Source: Lycium barbarum
Taxonomy: Eukaryota > Streptophyta > Magnoliopsida > Solanales > Solanaceae
Length of the DNA stretch: 64,000 bases
Reading direction: 5' to 3'
NCBI RefSeq assembly: GCF_019175385.1
Contig: NC_083339.1
Location: forward strand, 27,991,637-28,055,636
Below, one piece after another: positions 1-10,533 of the stretch. The notes below the pieces were generated by a model. It saw only the letters and a list, made by a program, of their open reading frames with translations. It ran no database searches and was not told where the DNA came from. A program made the translations under genes and the position numbers. How positions within the stretch are numbered: position 1 is the stretch's first letter; each line of letters starts with the position of its first letter.

Positions 1-57
1 AAATAATTTCTCAAAAAAAGAATAACAAATTCACATATAAAATATAATTTTTATTTG

Positions 58-205
58 AAGTTCATTTTTCTAACTTTTTGAGATGCAAACTTATAAATAA
101 TTGTTTTATAATATGTTGTTGTAATGAGGTACTAAATGGGGGATATGCCCCTGATGTTCGGGGGCGGCTCAATGTTATTAGTGTCCTAAAGTCAAATTTG
201 TATGA
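58..205 (+). repeat. Decayed tandem copy of the PDC intron-1/exon-2 junction
   Basis: Bases 58-175 repeat, with changes, the intron end and exon start found at about 235-345: the same ttctaactttttga, ataattgttttataat, tgttgttgtaatgag and gatatg words occur in the same order. The acceptor AG present at 277-278 is changed in this copy (aatatgttg instead of aataggttg), so it is unlikely to be spliced. Bases 1-57 show only A+T-rich intron sequence. Confidence 0.8.
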
Positions 206-278
206 GAAGCCTTCCATTGTTTTTTAAAAGAACACTTCCATACATTTTCTAACTTTTTGAATAATTGTTTTATAATAG

Positions 279-3200
279 GTTGTTGTAATGAGCTAAATGC
301 TGGATATGCTGCTGATGGTTATGCTAGGGCACGGGGTGTTGGTGCTTGTGTTGTTACTTTTACTGTTGGTGGACTTAGTGTTTTGAATGCTATAGCTGGT
401 GCTTATAGTGAGAATCTTCCGTTAATATGTATTGTTGGTGGACCTAATTCGAATGATCACGGGACCAATAGGATCCTTCATCATACTATTGGGTTGCCTG
501 ATTTTAGTCAGGAGCTTCGTTGCTTTCAAACTGTCACTTGCCACCAGGTATTTTCAACTTCTAGTACTCATTCTGTTTTAATTTGTTTGTCTTACCTACT
601 ATTTCGACAATCAAAGGATATTTTCTTTGATCATAATTTTTCAAAATACTTTCTAAATATTTCGAATAGTTAACTGTTGTGATTTATATGTATTTTTTAT
701 GTAGTTTCTAAATATGTAAATTTCATCTAAACAAATTAAAGATTCTATGTTTGAATTCGCATCGAATATTGGTTAGTTACTTAGTTTGATCCTCGTAATC
801 CGAATCAAGACATATAAGTTGAAAGAGAGGGAGTACTTATTTTCCCGGTTTTGTATGACACTATTGTTTGATTTATAATGTTTTTCTAGCAGTGGTGTTG
901 TTGGAATTTCTCTGCTCTTAACTAAAGATCTAGGATTTGAGCTCTAGTTTCGAGCCATAGAAAAGAAGAATCTTTCTGCATGGAGCGCTCTGCACCTTAG
1001 TAGGCTTATTTGGCGCGAATCTAGATTAATCGGGACAGTGGGTTAAAAAAAGGGATAGAACAATATCTCTTTAACTACAATCGATTCTGGTTTTCTTAAT
1101 TATAAAAAATTATTATTCACTTTTTGTGGGATGGAGGGAATACTAGTTTATTTCAAGGTATATAGATACATTTGATATTTGTTTGAATTTTTATATGATA
1201 ATATGTTTTATGAGTTTTTCAGGCTGTGGTGAATAATTTGGAGGACGCACATGAACTGATTGACACTGCAATTTCCACATCTTTGAAAGAGAGTAAACCG
1301 GTTTATATAAGCATAGGCTGTAATTTGCCGGGGATTCCACACCCTACTTTCAGTCGTGATCCAGTTCCATTTGTCCTCTCTCCCAGGTGCTAATATATTC
1401 TTGAGCCTTCGGTTATTGTTTAAATGATTTGTTTTTTGAGTTTTATGATTGTAGACTCTGTTTCTTCATGTTGAAGTCATTTAAATAGATAAACATATAT
1501 GTTTTTTTTTTTTTTTTGGACTGTATAGAAATATGTAGTGTGTTGGCGATGCTGTTTTGCTAGTCGTTTATGGATCCTGGATTTAAAAGGTTGTGGATGC
1601 ATCTCTTGTTGCATACTACTAACTTTTAGGGTTTTTTTCATTTTTGGCCCGTCAGCCAAAATTAATTACGGCACTAGTCAAAACATACCAAACATATGCA
1701 CTAATCATGTATACGATATGTATATTTATATTTGATACAAAAGACATATACATTTCCCGGCTATAGAGGTCCAAATATGTAATTATCCCTAGCTTTTATT
1801 CTATTTAAGAAACATTTAGATGCATATTGTAAGCTAAGGCCAAATCTTGAACGGTTGATGCATGTACATTCACTCTCCTTATATGCTGTATATCTACTCT
1901 GTTTATGTGTTAGAGTTGCTTATTTTGGTGTCTTTTTTATGGGTATAGATTAAGTAATACAATGGGTTTGGAAGCAGCAGTGGAAGCAGCAGCCGAGTTC
2001 TTGAACAAAGCAGTAAAGCCAGTACTTGTTGCAGGGCCAAAAATGCGGGTTGCAAAGGCATGTGATGCTTTTGTTGAGTTGGCTGATGGCTGTGGTTATG
2101 CGGTCGCAGGGATGCCATCCGCTAAAGGCTTTGTTCCGGAACACCATCCGCATTTTATCGGAACTTACTGGGGTGCGGTGAGCACGGCGTTCTGTGCTGA
2201 AATTGTGGAGTCTGCTGATGCGTACTTGTTTGCTGGACCTATTTTTAACGACTATAGCTCTGTTGGTTATTCCCTGCTTCTCAAGAAAGAGAAAGCGATC
2301 ATTGTCCAGCCTGATCGTGTGACGGTCGGGAATGGACCTGCGTTCGGTTGTGTTCTGATGAGGGACTTCCTTTCTGCATTAGCAAAGAGATTAAAGCATA
2401 ATCCAACTTCTTATGAGAATTATCACAGGATTTATGTTCCTGAAGGACATCCTCTCAAATGTGAGCCTAAGGAGGCATTGAGGGTTAATGTTTTATTTCA
2501 GCACATTCAGAATATGTTGTCTGGTGACAGTGCCGTGATTGCTGAAACGGGGGACTCGTGGTTTAATTGTCAGAAGCTGAAATTGCCACAAGGATGCGGG
2601 TGAGAACCAAACAAATTAATGCAAACCTGTAAAATATTTTTCCATGATCATAATAATGAGTTCTGTTGTTCTTGGGTGTCTTTCAGATATGAGTTCCAAA
2701 TGCAGTACGGATCCATCGGTTGGTCTGTTGGTGCAACTCTTGGTTATGCACAAGCTGCACCTGAAAAGCGGGTGATTGCGTGCATCGGTGATGGTAGCTT
2801 TCAGGTAAATAGACTCTGTTTGAATTAAATAGAGGAGAATTATTCGGCGTGTCTAATCCAAGTTTATGACAAATTAAATACTTGCAGGTGACTGCTCAGG
2901 ATATTTCGACAATGCTGAGGTGCGGGCAGAGGACCATTATCTTCTTGATAAACAACGGAGGTTATACAATTGAAGTTGAGATCCATGATGGACCTTACAA
3001 TGTGATCAAGAATTGGAACTACACCGGATTAGTCGATGCAATCCATAATGGAGAAGGAAAATGTTGGACAACTAAGGTGAGTGAAAGTTCAAATTTTCAA
3101 TCATCGCCTTTGAATGTTGAGTCAACCGATTCATCGATCTAATGGAAAATATTGCACGTCTCTATTCTACATAGGTTTATTGTGAAGAGGAGCTGGTGGA

Positions 3201-3345
3201 AGCAATTGAAACGGCGAATGGAGCCAAGAAAGATTGCTTATGTTTCATTGAAGTGATTGTCCACAAAGATGACACTAGCAAAGAGCTACTTGAATGGGGT
3301 TCTAGGGTCTCAGCAGCTAATAGTCGTCCACCAAACCCACAGTAA
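279..3345 (+). CDS. PDC: Pyruvate decarboxylase, exons 2-7 (first exon outside window)
   Basis: Thiamine-diphosphate enzyme that decarboxylates pyruvate to acetaldehyde, the first step of ethanol fermentation in the cytosol, usually induced by low oxygen. Six exons can be read with GT-AG borders: 279-547, 1223-1386, 1949-2599, 2687-2804, 2888-3076 and 3175-3345, together about 520 codons. With a usual first exon of 85-90 codons this gives the family length of about 605. Seen directly: the HH pair (HHTIG) in the second exon, the ThDP/Mg motif running from GDGSFQ to the NN about 28 residues later, and the following GYTIE with its catalytic Glu. The chain ends in NSRPPNPQ and TAA. The ATG-less start at 279 is an acceptor splice site in phase 1 (last G supplied by exon 1). 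No frameshift or stop is seen, so the gene looks functional. Introns of 80-680 nt carry no obvious insertion. Confidence 0.96.
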
Positions 3346-4093
3346 AATCTCTAGTTGTTCAAGAGAATGTATTTACTTAATTTACTGCAAAAATATCTTG
3401 CAACTATATGTTGTCATTTTTAGTTTCTGAGTTCCTAGTTTTCCCCCAAGTATTGCCTGTTATGATATGTAGTACATTTGTAATTTTGTCGCTTCTTTTT
3501 GTAAGCTTGTTCATTTAATGGCTTTTCCTTTGGCACTCTTTTTACTCTGTTTTCCGGTTGCAACAACAAAAACATTTTTCGATATCTGCGAAATCTACAA
3601 GGCTAGTGAGTTCGAAGCTCCATAGACAATGGGTCTGTTTTTTCCACTTATTTTCCATAGCAGGCGTGACTTATATTTGCTTACCAATAATTTTACGTTT
3701 TAACCAAACATGTTATTCGATTAACGAATTATTCAATATTCGGTTGATTGGTTTGAGATTATCGATAAAAAGGGTTTGTCTAAGCCACTTCGTTTCTTTT
3801 TGTCTAAGCCACTTTGTCTCTTTTTATCCAAGTTGCTTTTCTTTTTGTCTAACTCACGTCCTTTTTCTGTGTGAGTTTCGGAAATATCTCCATTCATAGG
3901 TTCGAGATCTACATCTATGAATTGAAAGGTCCGAATGATCAATTATATGATTTTTCACTTCTCCATTTAAGCTCAATTTGTGTCATTATCATGTTAAATT
4001 AAAAAAAATAATATTATATAAAATGATAATAATACTTATTAAAAGTTTTCTAAAGATTAAAATTTAGTACATATTGTCAATTAATAGACATTA
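3346..4093. other. PDC 3' region and intergenic DNA with short tandem repeat
   Basis: 3' untranslated region of PDC followed by A+T-rich spacer. At about 3773-3875 a roughly 25-bp unit (tttttgtctaagccactt and variants) is repeated about four times. No gene recognised. Confidence 0.6.
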
Positions 4094-4341
4094 CTCCCTC
4101 CGTTTCAAAAAGAGTGTTCACTTAGCTTGTATTTTTTGATTCAAAAAGAGTGTTCACTTACCGAATCAAGAAAGAATTAACCTTATTTTTTTAGATTTGC
4201 CGTTAGTAAGTGCAAGTGATCAAATCCAATACCTATTTAATTAGAAACTATTTAGTTAAATTATCTATTTTTGTCTAAGAGCAAGTATTTTCTTAAACGG
4301 TGTGCTTAGCTAAGTAGACACTCTTTTTGAACCGGAGAGAG
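4094..4341. mobile_element. Stowaway-type MITE
   Basis: Starts CTCCCTCCGTTTCAAAAAG and ends with its imperfect inverse (CTTTTTGAACCGGAGAGAG), flanked by TA at 4092-4093 and 4342-4343. The inverted ends match over about 30 bp. Length 248 bp, no coding capacity. Typical of Tc1/mariner-related MITEs in plants. Confidence 0.85.
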
Positions 4342-4369
4342 TACCTATATAAATTTTGTTCTTTTAGAG

Positions 4370-4747
4370 CCTGTTTGATTCCTGCATTTGATTGCTGCTC
4401 ATATTTGTTGGGCCGTTCTTATTTATTTATAACGAATCTTCAAATCATCATCTTCAAACCACGACTTCGATCACGGTTTCCAGTTTACTTTATCTCAGGT
4501 GACAGGGGCAGGACTGTTCTACCATAACTTTCTCGCTTTTGTTATTCCTTGTTTTCATATTGTTTTTGATATGCTTGGTCCTATCTGACCTTTTGTCTTG
4601 TTTTTCCTCTCTTGTTCTCCTCTCTTGAGCCGAGGGTCTTTTGGAAACAGCCGCCCTACCTTTCGAGGTGGGAGTTAGGTCTGCGTACACTCTACCCTCC
4701 CCAGACCCCACATGGTGGGATTATACTGGGTTTGTTGTTGTTGTTGT
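4370..4747 (+). mobile_element. 5'-truncated RTE-type LINE copy ending in (TTG)n
   Basis: Closely matches the 3' end of the LINE at 10.5-14.5 kb, read from its minus strand: both share the block from ctttctcgcttttgttattc to cagaccccacatggtg. The 3' tail is ttg repeated (4731-4746). No open frame of its own. It could also be called a SINE built on the same LINE tail, but the similarity appears to reach further upstream, to about 4370, and I see no box A/B head. Confidence 0.75.
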
Positions 4748-5017
4748 GAGCCCGTTTGGATTGGCTTATAAGTTGCTTGAAAGTTATTTTCAGCTTTTTT
4801 GAGTGTTTGGCTGGCCAGCTTAAAGTCATTTTGTGCATAAAATAAGCCCAAAAATATAATTAGGCTCATTTGGTTTAGCTTATCTAAAACAGCTTATAAG
4901 CTGAAAACAGCTTATAAGCCAAAAAAAATAAGTTAGCCTACCCAACTTATTTTTTTTAACTTATAAGCTGTTTTCAATTTATAACCCGCTTATTTTAAGC
5001 TCATCCAAACAAGCTCG
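4748..5017. mobile_element. MITE with GAGCCCGTTTGGAT ends
   Basis: The left end gagcccgtttggattggctt and the right end aagctcatccaaacaagctc are imperfect inverted repeats. The interior is rich in ataagct palindromic words. It starts directly after the (TTG)n tail of the LINE fragment. Superfamily probably hAT, by inference from the end sequence only. Confidence 0.65.
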
Positions 5018-6030
5018 TAACTATTATGCCCAGTCTTTTAAGTCTTCATTGATTCCAACAAAAAGTTATGTCCACCAGTCAAAAGGAAAAAAATTGTTGC
5101 CTTTTGCCAATCAAATTTCACATGGATGATAGTCCTTGCTATACCTGTGAATGACTTAGTAATTGGTACCATAATTCTTGGTCCAGCATACTTCTTAGAA
5201 ATGACTTGTCCCAGTTGAAATCTATTTGAACTTGGATCCTACTACGGTTAATAACTTGATGGGAATAATTCTTCATACCAATGGTCGTTTTTTGGGAAAA
5301 AGAAAACAAAATAGATCAAAAAGTTATACCATCTGTAATCTAGACGCCACACAAGTATAGACCCTCGTCAACTATTATCTGTTTAGTCAGTTCTGAATCT
5401 GAATTCAATGATCACACTTCAAGAAGGGAATGAAGCTTTGGCTAGTACAATAGCATTTGACTTTGGGAAGAGAATCTATTGCTTACCTTGATTTGGCTTA
5501 AACTATACTCATATAGGTTTTCTAATGAACAGCTATATCACAAAAAAAAAAAAAAAAAAAAGGGGGCGGCGATTGGACGCTTTGTGAACTAGGATAACTT
5601 TAAATTCAATATATCATAACTCACAGGAGTAGGAAATATGTTCCAAGCTAAATGTTTAGACTTTAGAGTGATGAGAAGAACAGTACTTTTTTTTTTTTGA
5701 TAATCAAGAATTGTACTTTACTGTTTTGAGTAGGGATCTAATAGCTTAGTTAGTTATCTAACTGAACTTTCACTTTGTTGGTAAGGATCCGAATCCCTAC
5801 ATTGTAATCCCCTTTCCTTTCCCCTACCCCTATGTAATTAAAAAAAAAAACTTACTGTTTTGATATTAATTTAAAAGAGATTCATTTGACTTCCAAAAAA
5901 ATTAAATTGAAACGTTTTATTTTTTTTACACTGTAATATAAAACAAATTCTTTATAATTATGTCTACGAATATGACAAGTGACAACCGATATAAACAACA
6001 TTTCACTGTATAAAATGGATAAAATTGTAT
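5018..6030. other. Intergenic DNA with part of a dispersed duplication
   Basis: No gene seen. Bases 5564-5640 are a diverged copy of 23186-23262 (shared gggggc-gcgatt, aactttaaattcaa and cataactcacagg). Together with 8818-9285 this marks one side of a segmental duplication of the region downstream of the bHLH140-like gene. Poly(A) runs at 5541-5560. Confidence 0.6.
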
Positions 6031-7182
6031 GAAAATGGCCAAATGATCCCCAATGTTTGATCGAAATCTAACTACACACCTTATCTATGTGAGTCCTATT
6101 ATCCCCTGAATATTTTAAAAGTAAAATTATTACCTCCCTAAATGTCTACGTGGCAAAGTGTATATTTCACTCTCAATGAGAGAGCGGGCATCAAAAATAG
6201 ATATTAAAACTTTATTTTTAATTTCTTTTTCCATAAATATATGTATTTTTAATTATTTTTTCCTTATTTGTTTCTATCTCATTTCTATTTTTTTCTTCCT
6301 TATTTTTGTTTTTCAACCTTGCACTGACTTTTTCTGCAACATCCCAAAAACTCCAACGAGCTCTTCCATTTTCGTTGCCGCAACTTCTACCACCATCCCT
6401 TTCCATTTCCATCGAGCCTCACTCTCACCACTGTGGTGCGGACTCGTAAGTCTTCTTCCCCAACGTTTCAATTATTCCTTGCACGTTGATTCAAATTCGT
6501 TTCCAATTTATGCTCAAAATTCCCTATAAATATTTTTATTTTAGCATTGCGTACATTGATCTGTGAAGCTGCAATTTTCAGACCCATTTCAGATTCGCAC
6601 CGATCTACTGGATTGGAGTTGTTTACACTAAGGAGATTTTATGAAGAGGTGTTGTTTATGGAGAAAAATGGAGCTCACCGGAGAGGTCAAAATCGGCCAA
6701 ATCTGTTAACACCATAAACATAAAAAATAAAGAGACAAACAGAGAAATGAGCTGGGCGGAGCAGTGGATCGCCGGTGGCGGTGAGCTTGTGGGGGAGAAA
6801 GGGAAAGGGACTGTCGGCGCCGCTTCAAATCTGTGTGTGCGCGTTAACGGAGGAGGAAAGGGTTGTCACCTATGGCTTTAGGGAAGATGAAGGAAAGAAA
6901 ATAATTGTAAAATGAAATATGAGGAAGATAACGGAAAGAAAAAGAAAAAGAAAAAGGAAATTAAAAAAATAGGAATAACAAATCAAAAAATTAAAAAAAA
7001 AATTAATTGAAATTTTACACGTGTCAAGTTTGTGTTCTTCACCAGAGAACATATATGTGGGTGTGATTTTTTAAGGGTGTAATAATTACATTTTAAAAAT
7101 ATTCAGGAGTAATAGAATTCCGTAAAGATAAGATGTGTAGTTGAGATTTCGGTCAAACTACGACGCTCATTTGGCCGTTTTC
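6031..7182. mobile_element. Non-autonomous element with ~100-bp inverted ends, Pack-MULE-like
   Basis: The left end (gaaaatggccaaatgatc, 6031 on) and the right end (to 7182) are imperfect inverted repeats of about 100 bp: both contain a gaccgaaatct-like word, aactacaca, cttatct and cctgaatattttaaaa in the same order. The interior (6340-6500, 6600-6860) is more G+C-rich and exon-like than the flanks, with an atggagctcaccggagagg stretch, suggesting captured gene pieces; none is identifiable. Superfamily Mutator-like is inferred from end length and content. No clear target duplication was found. Confidence 0.65.
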
Positions 7183-7338
7183 TTGTGGTTTTATACTCTT
7201 TATCACCATCTATGACTTTTGAATAAACAAATGAATAGTCAAGTCGTATACGACGCTCATTTGGCCGTTTTCTTGTGGTTTTATACTCTTTATCACCATC
7301 TATGACTTTTGAATAAACAAATGAATAGTCAAGTCGTA
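7161..7338 (+). repeat. Exact 90-bp tandem duplication
   Basis: The segment starting cgacgctcatttggccg at 7161 recurs at 7251 with no visible difference over about 88 bp. It covers the outer end of the right inverted repeat of the adjacent element plus about 65 bp of flank, so the duplication followed that insertion. Confidence 0.9.
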
Positions 7339-8817
7339 ATTTTTTGATACAAAACTAATAAAAGTGACTTTACTAGATAAATTGATCAATTTTTTTTTTT
7401 TTTTTTTAGGAATAAATTGAGCAAGTTGAGTGAGTGGGAAATTAACTTCCAGGCCAATTTTTATACTATATATAAGTGTCAATCTCAATTTTTGGTCGTC
7501 CTCACATTGCAAAAGATGAATTTTGATTGGTTGCTTACTTACACATGTCTGTTACTCCTTGCCTATTCCATTTTTGGCACACACATCTGTTTTTCTTCAG
7601 CCCATATGAGGTGGGCCCTGCAATATTTTGTCTATTTCGTTTTAGCCCCTTACTCCCTTTAATTTATATTATGAGTATCATATTTTTAACTTTTATATTT
7701 AGTTCAAAACAAATAGTAATTTTTACATAATCAAAAGAATATTAATGGAGTAGCTTTGTTTCTTCTTTCAAATTTACCCTTATTTAGATAAATAAATTTT
7801 AACATGATTAAGAAATTATATTAAATTGGTGCTATTTAATTAAGGATAATTTAGTGAAATCGTTCCTCACTCTCTCGGAATAAGTATTTATTTAAGGGGT
7901 GTGTCCTAGCTAATAACACCATATCATATGAACCGAGTGGAGTTTTAGTTTACCCTTTACATTATTTATCATTATACATTTTGGCAAAATTTAGTCAACT
8001 GTGGAGCCACATTTTGGTTTCTTACGGGAGCATTATTAGATCTTATTGATTACTCTCTCTTCAATTCAATTTATGTGACACTTTTCATTTTCCAAGAGTT
8101 AATTTGACTAATCTTTGAAGCTAAATTAAATTACAACCAGCTCATACACAAAATCAATTTAATATTTTACGTTAAACTAAGATATTTAAAAACTATACAA
8201 AAGTACTATAATTACAATTTTAACTGGTGATTAATATTTTTAAGTATAAACTATATATGGAGAACCAAATTGATTCTTGAGGTTCATTTAATGAATTTAA
8301 TATTTTCCTTAATTTCATCTAACACTAAACTTAAATCACCACATTTAACTAACATAAACTCTTGCGGTATGAAATATCATGAGTGAAATTAAAACCTTAT
8401 AAATACCAAAAAATCTATGTCAATCTATAAATAAGGAAATCATATAGCCAGAAATTCATAAAAACATCAAAATATTCAATTGATGATTTTCATCAAGTTG
8501 TAATTATTGTATATAATTTAGATCATGTTACTTTACAAAATATTGAGTCGCTTATATCTCTTTGATAATTCTCCTGCCAGACTTCCTTCCCCGTAAAAGA
8601 AATTTTATTTAAAAATTGTCTAATTAAGAGAAACTTTAAAAATTTAAAAGACTTATCCACAATACATATTTAACATGCCACTGAATTATATTAAATATGC
8701 AGTAAAAAAATATGACACAAATTATACTTCTTTTGAAAAAAAAATTTACTACTTTTATATTTTAAATTTGGGCTCGGGCTTAGCACGAGCCTCGGGTAAC
8801 TAGTGTGTATATATCCA
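7339..8817. other. A+T-rich intergenic DNA with MITE remnants
   Basis: No gene seen. Fragments resembling MITE ends occur: tactccctttaattta at 7650, a cggaataagta...gaaccgagtggagt stretch at 7878-7945, and tactctctcttcaattcaattt at 8052. Their partners are not clear, so they are not called separately. Confidence 0.4.
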
Positions 8818-9285
8818 TGTTGTCCCAACTTCAAACAGCTCAACATAGCGTGTAAACTCCGTGATTAGTGTCTTTACCTTGTAAGGAAACTAAACGATCA
8901 TTTTGCAGCAGAAATGCAGGAAAAGATGCCTGACAAGAACTATTTTTTTAAAAAAAATTAAAGGTTAAAGGCCACTAGGTGGTAGCCGAGGGCTTATTTT
9001 ATTTATTAAAAAGAAAAAAACACACCAATAATCTTTACATCTAAAAAACGAAAAGGGAAAGTAAAGTTCCTCTGAAAACCAAATAAAAATGAAATGCCAG
9101 ATAAAGCGTGTCTTCCTTGTGTCCATGGCTCTCCATTGTTGATGCTTTTTCCGATGGTGCTTGATTCCGAGCATCTGCACTCTCATTGGCTCGAGGATGG
9201 TGATGATTCCGCTGAAGCTCAGCCTGACAAGAACTAATATGTGCTTTAAGTCGAGGAATGTTACAAAATTGGGCATGTGGCTCGC
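8818..9285 (-). pseudogene. Decayed copy of last exon of the aprataxin-like/bHLH140 gene
   Basis: 8818-8941 and 9223-9285 together match 23462-23620, which is the final exon and 3' flank of the intact gene at 23497-28699 (shared cccaacttcaaacagctc, gcagaaatgcagg, gcctgacaagaact and aatatgtgctttaag). The match is split by a 281-bp insertion. No promoter or other exons are present, so this is a fragment only. Confidence 0.8.
8942..9222 (-). mobile_element. Retroposed insertion with poly(A) and target duplication
   Basis: The insertion is bounded by a direct repeat GCCTGACAAGAACTA (at about 8928-8942 and 9223-9237), as expected for target-primed reverse transcription. Read on the minus strand it ends in an A-rich tail (8943-8960) after a taataaataaaataag stretch, and its upstream half reads open with an E/H/N/S-rich chain. 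It could be a 5'-truncated processed transcript or a SINE; the source is not identifiable here. Confidence 0.6.
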
Positions 9286-10533
9286 GGAATCAGGATTTTC
9301 ACTGAGGGGTTTAAAATATGAAGAAATAAATACACGGAGAAGTCAAAGAAGGTTCTGTTGGTGGTTATGCTCTAGGCCATTGATGGACCTTATTTGTTAG
9401 TTATGTTTTTGATTAATAAAAGGAGTTTTATTTATATTTCTTATTATTTTATTGTTTTCATGTTACATATAATAATATATATCCTAGTTAATCATTTATA
9501 ATTTGATTATAATGGTAAAAGACTAGTATAAGCTTAATCGATAATTATGAGATAATTATGTGTACGATACAAATTAAACTTATAGGTATTTGTTAGAGAA
9601 CAACATACTGGATAGACCCGTTATGGGATCACTGCATGAATCAGTGTCATAAGTGATCTCATAATAGTTATGTCAATTAATCCTCACACCTGAGATTGTC
9701 ACAGTATCCTACATAAGGAACATTTTGTTTTGACATTCACAAACGTTATCTTTATTGGATAATCATAAAGTGTATGATTGAACATAATGTGAACTATGTG
9801 GAGGATAGTAATTATTCAAGATGGAATTTGTCCCTCTCTTTGAAAGATATATCTTTTGTGCCCCTCGATTAGTAAGGCTGAGAAATGCATGACTGTGCTC
9901 AGATGAACTGAAAGATTTATCCATATTATTTGACTTATCAGTTTACTAAGGGATCGAGAAATTATATTTGAACAATATAAGGATGACAATATACATGCCT
10001 TATGTTCGAATTAGATATCGTGTGACAAAAGGACTATGACATATGCTATTTAATTAGGTTATTACGAACTTTAAATTATTATTACTTGGGTTAGTCATAA
10101 TGTCTTGCCAGAGACCAATTATGATTTGTGAAATTAATATAGTATTAATTCTACTGCCAGCGTAATATAAACCTATTGGGTTGCACATCAAGAATGTGAT
10201 GAACGGACTGGGATTATTTTAGTAAATTTGTATTTATATATTATTAATATACAAATTTGTATTTCTGTTATTGTATTATTTAGATAATGTAATCCGAATT
10301 TCTTTTATGGTTAAAATATAATTCAGATTTATATTTATATTATTGGATAACTATAAACATAAATAACAGTTATCTATAGACTGAAATGTTTAATCAAGTC
10401 AGGACTCCTAATTAGTTAGGATCTTAATTAATTAGATATCCTAATCAGCTAGGACTCTACATGAGCTGGGGTTCGTATTATTAGGATGAATGTATCACTA
10501 TCAATAGTGAGAGACATCAATATTTCAGAATAC
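9286..10533. other. A+T-rich intergenic or ancient repeat DNA
   Basis: No open frame or known gene. Low complexity, with phrases such as gacccgttatgggatcac followed by tcataagtgatctcataa (a short inverted theme). May be a relic LTR or solo element, but no ends could be defined. Confidence 0.35.
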
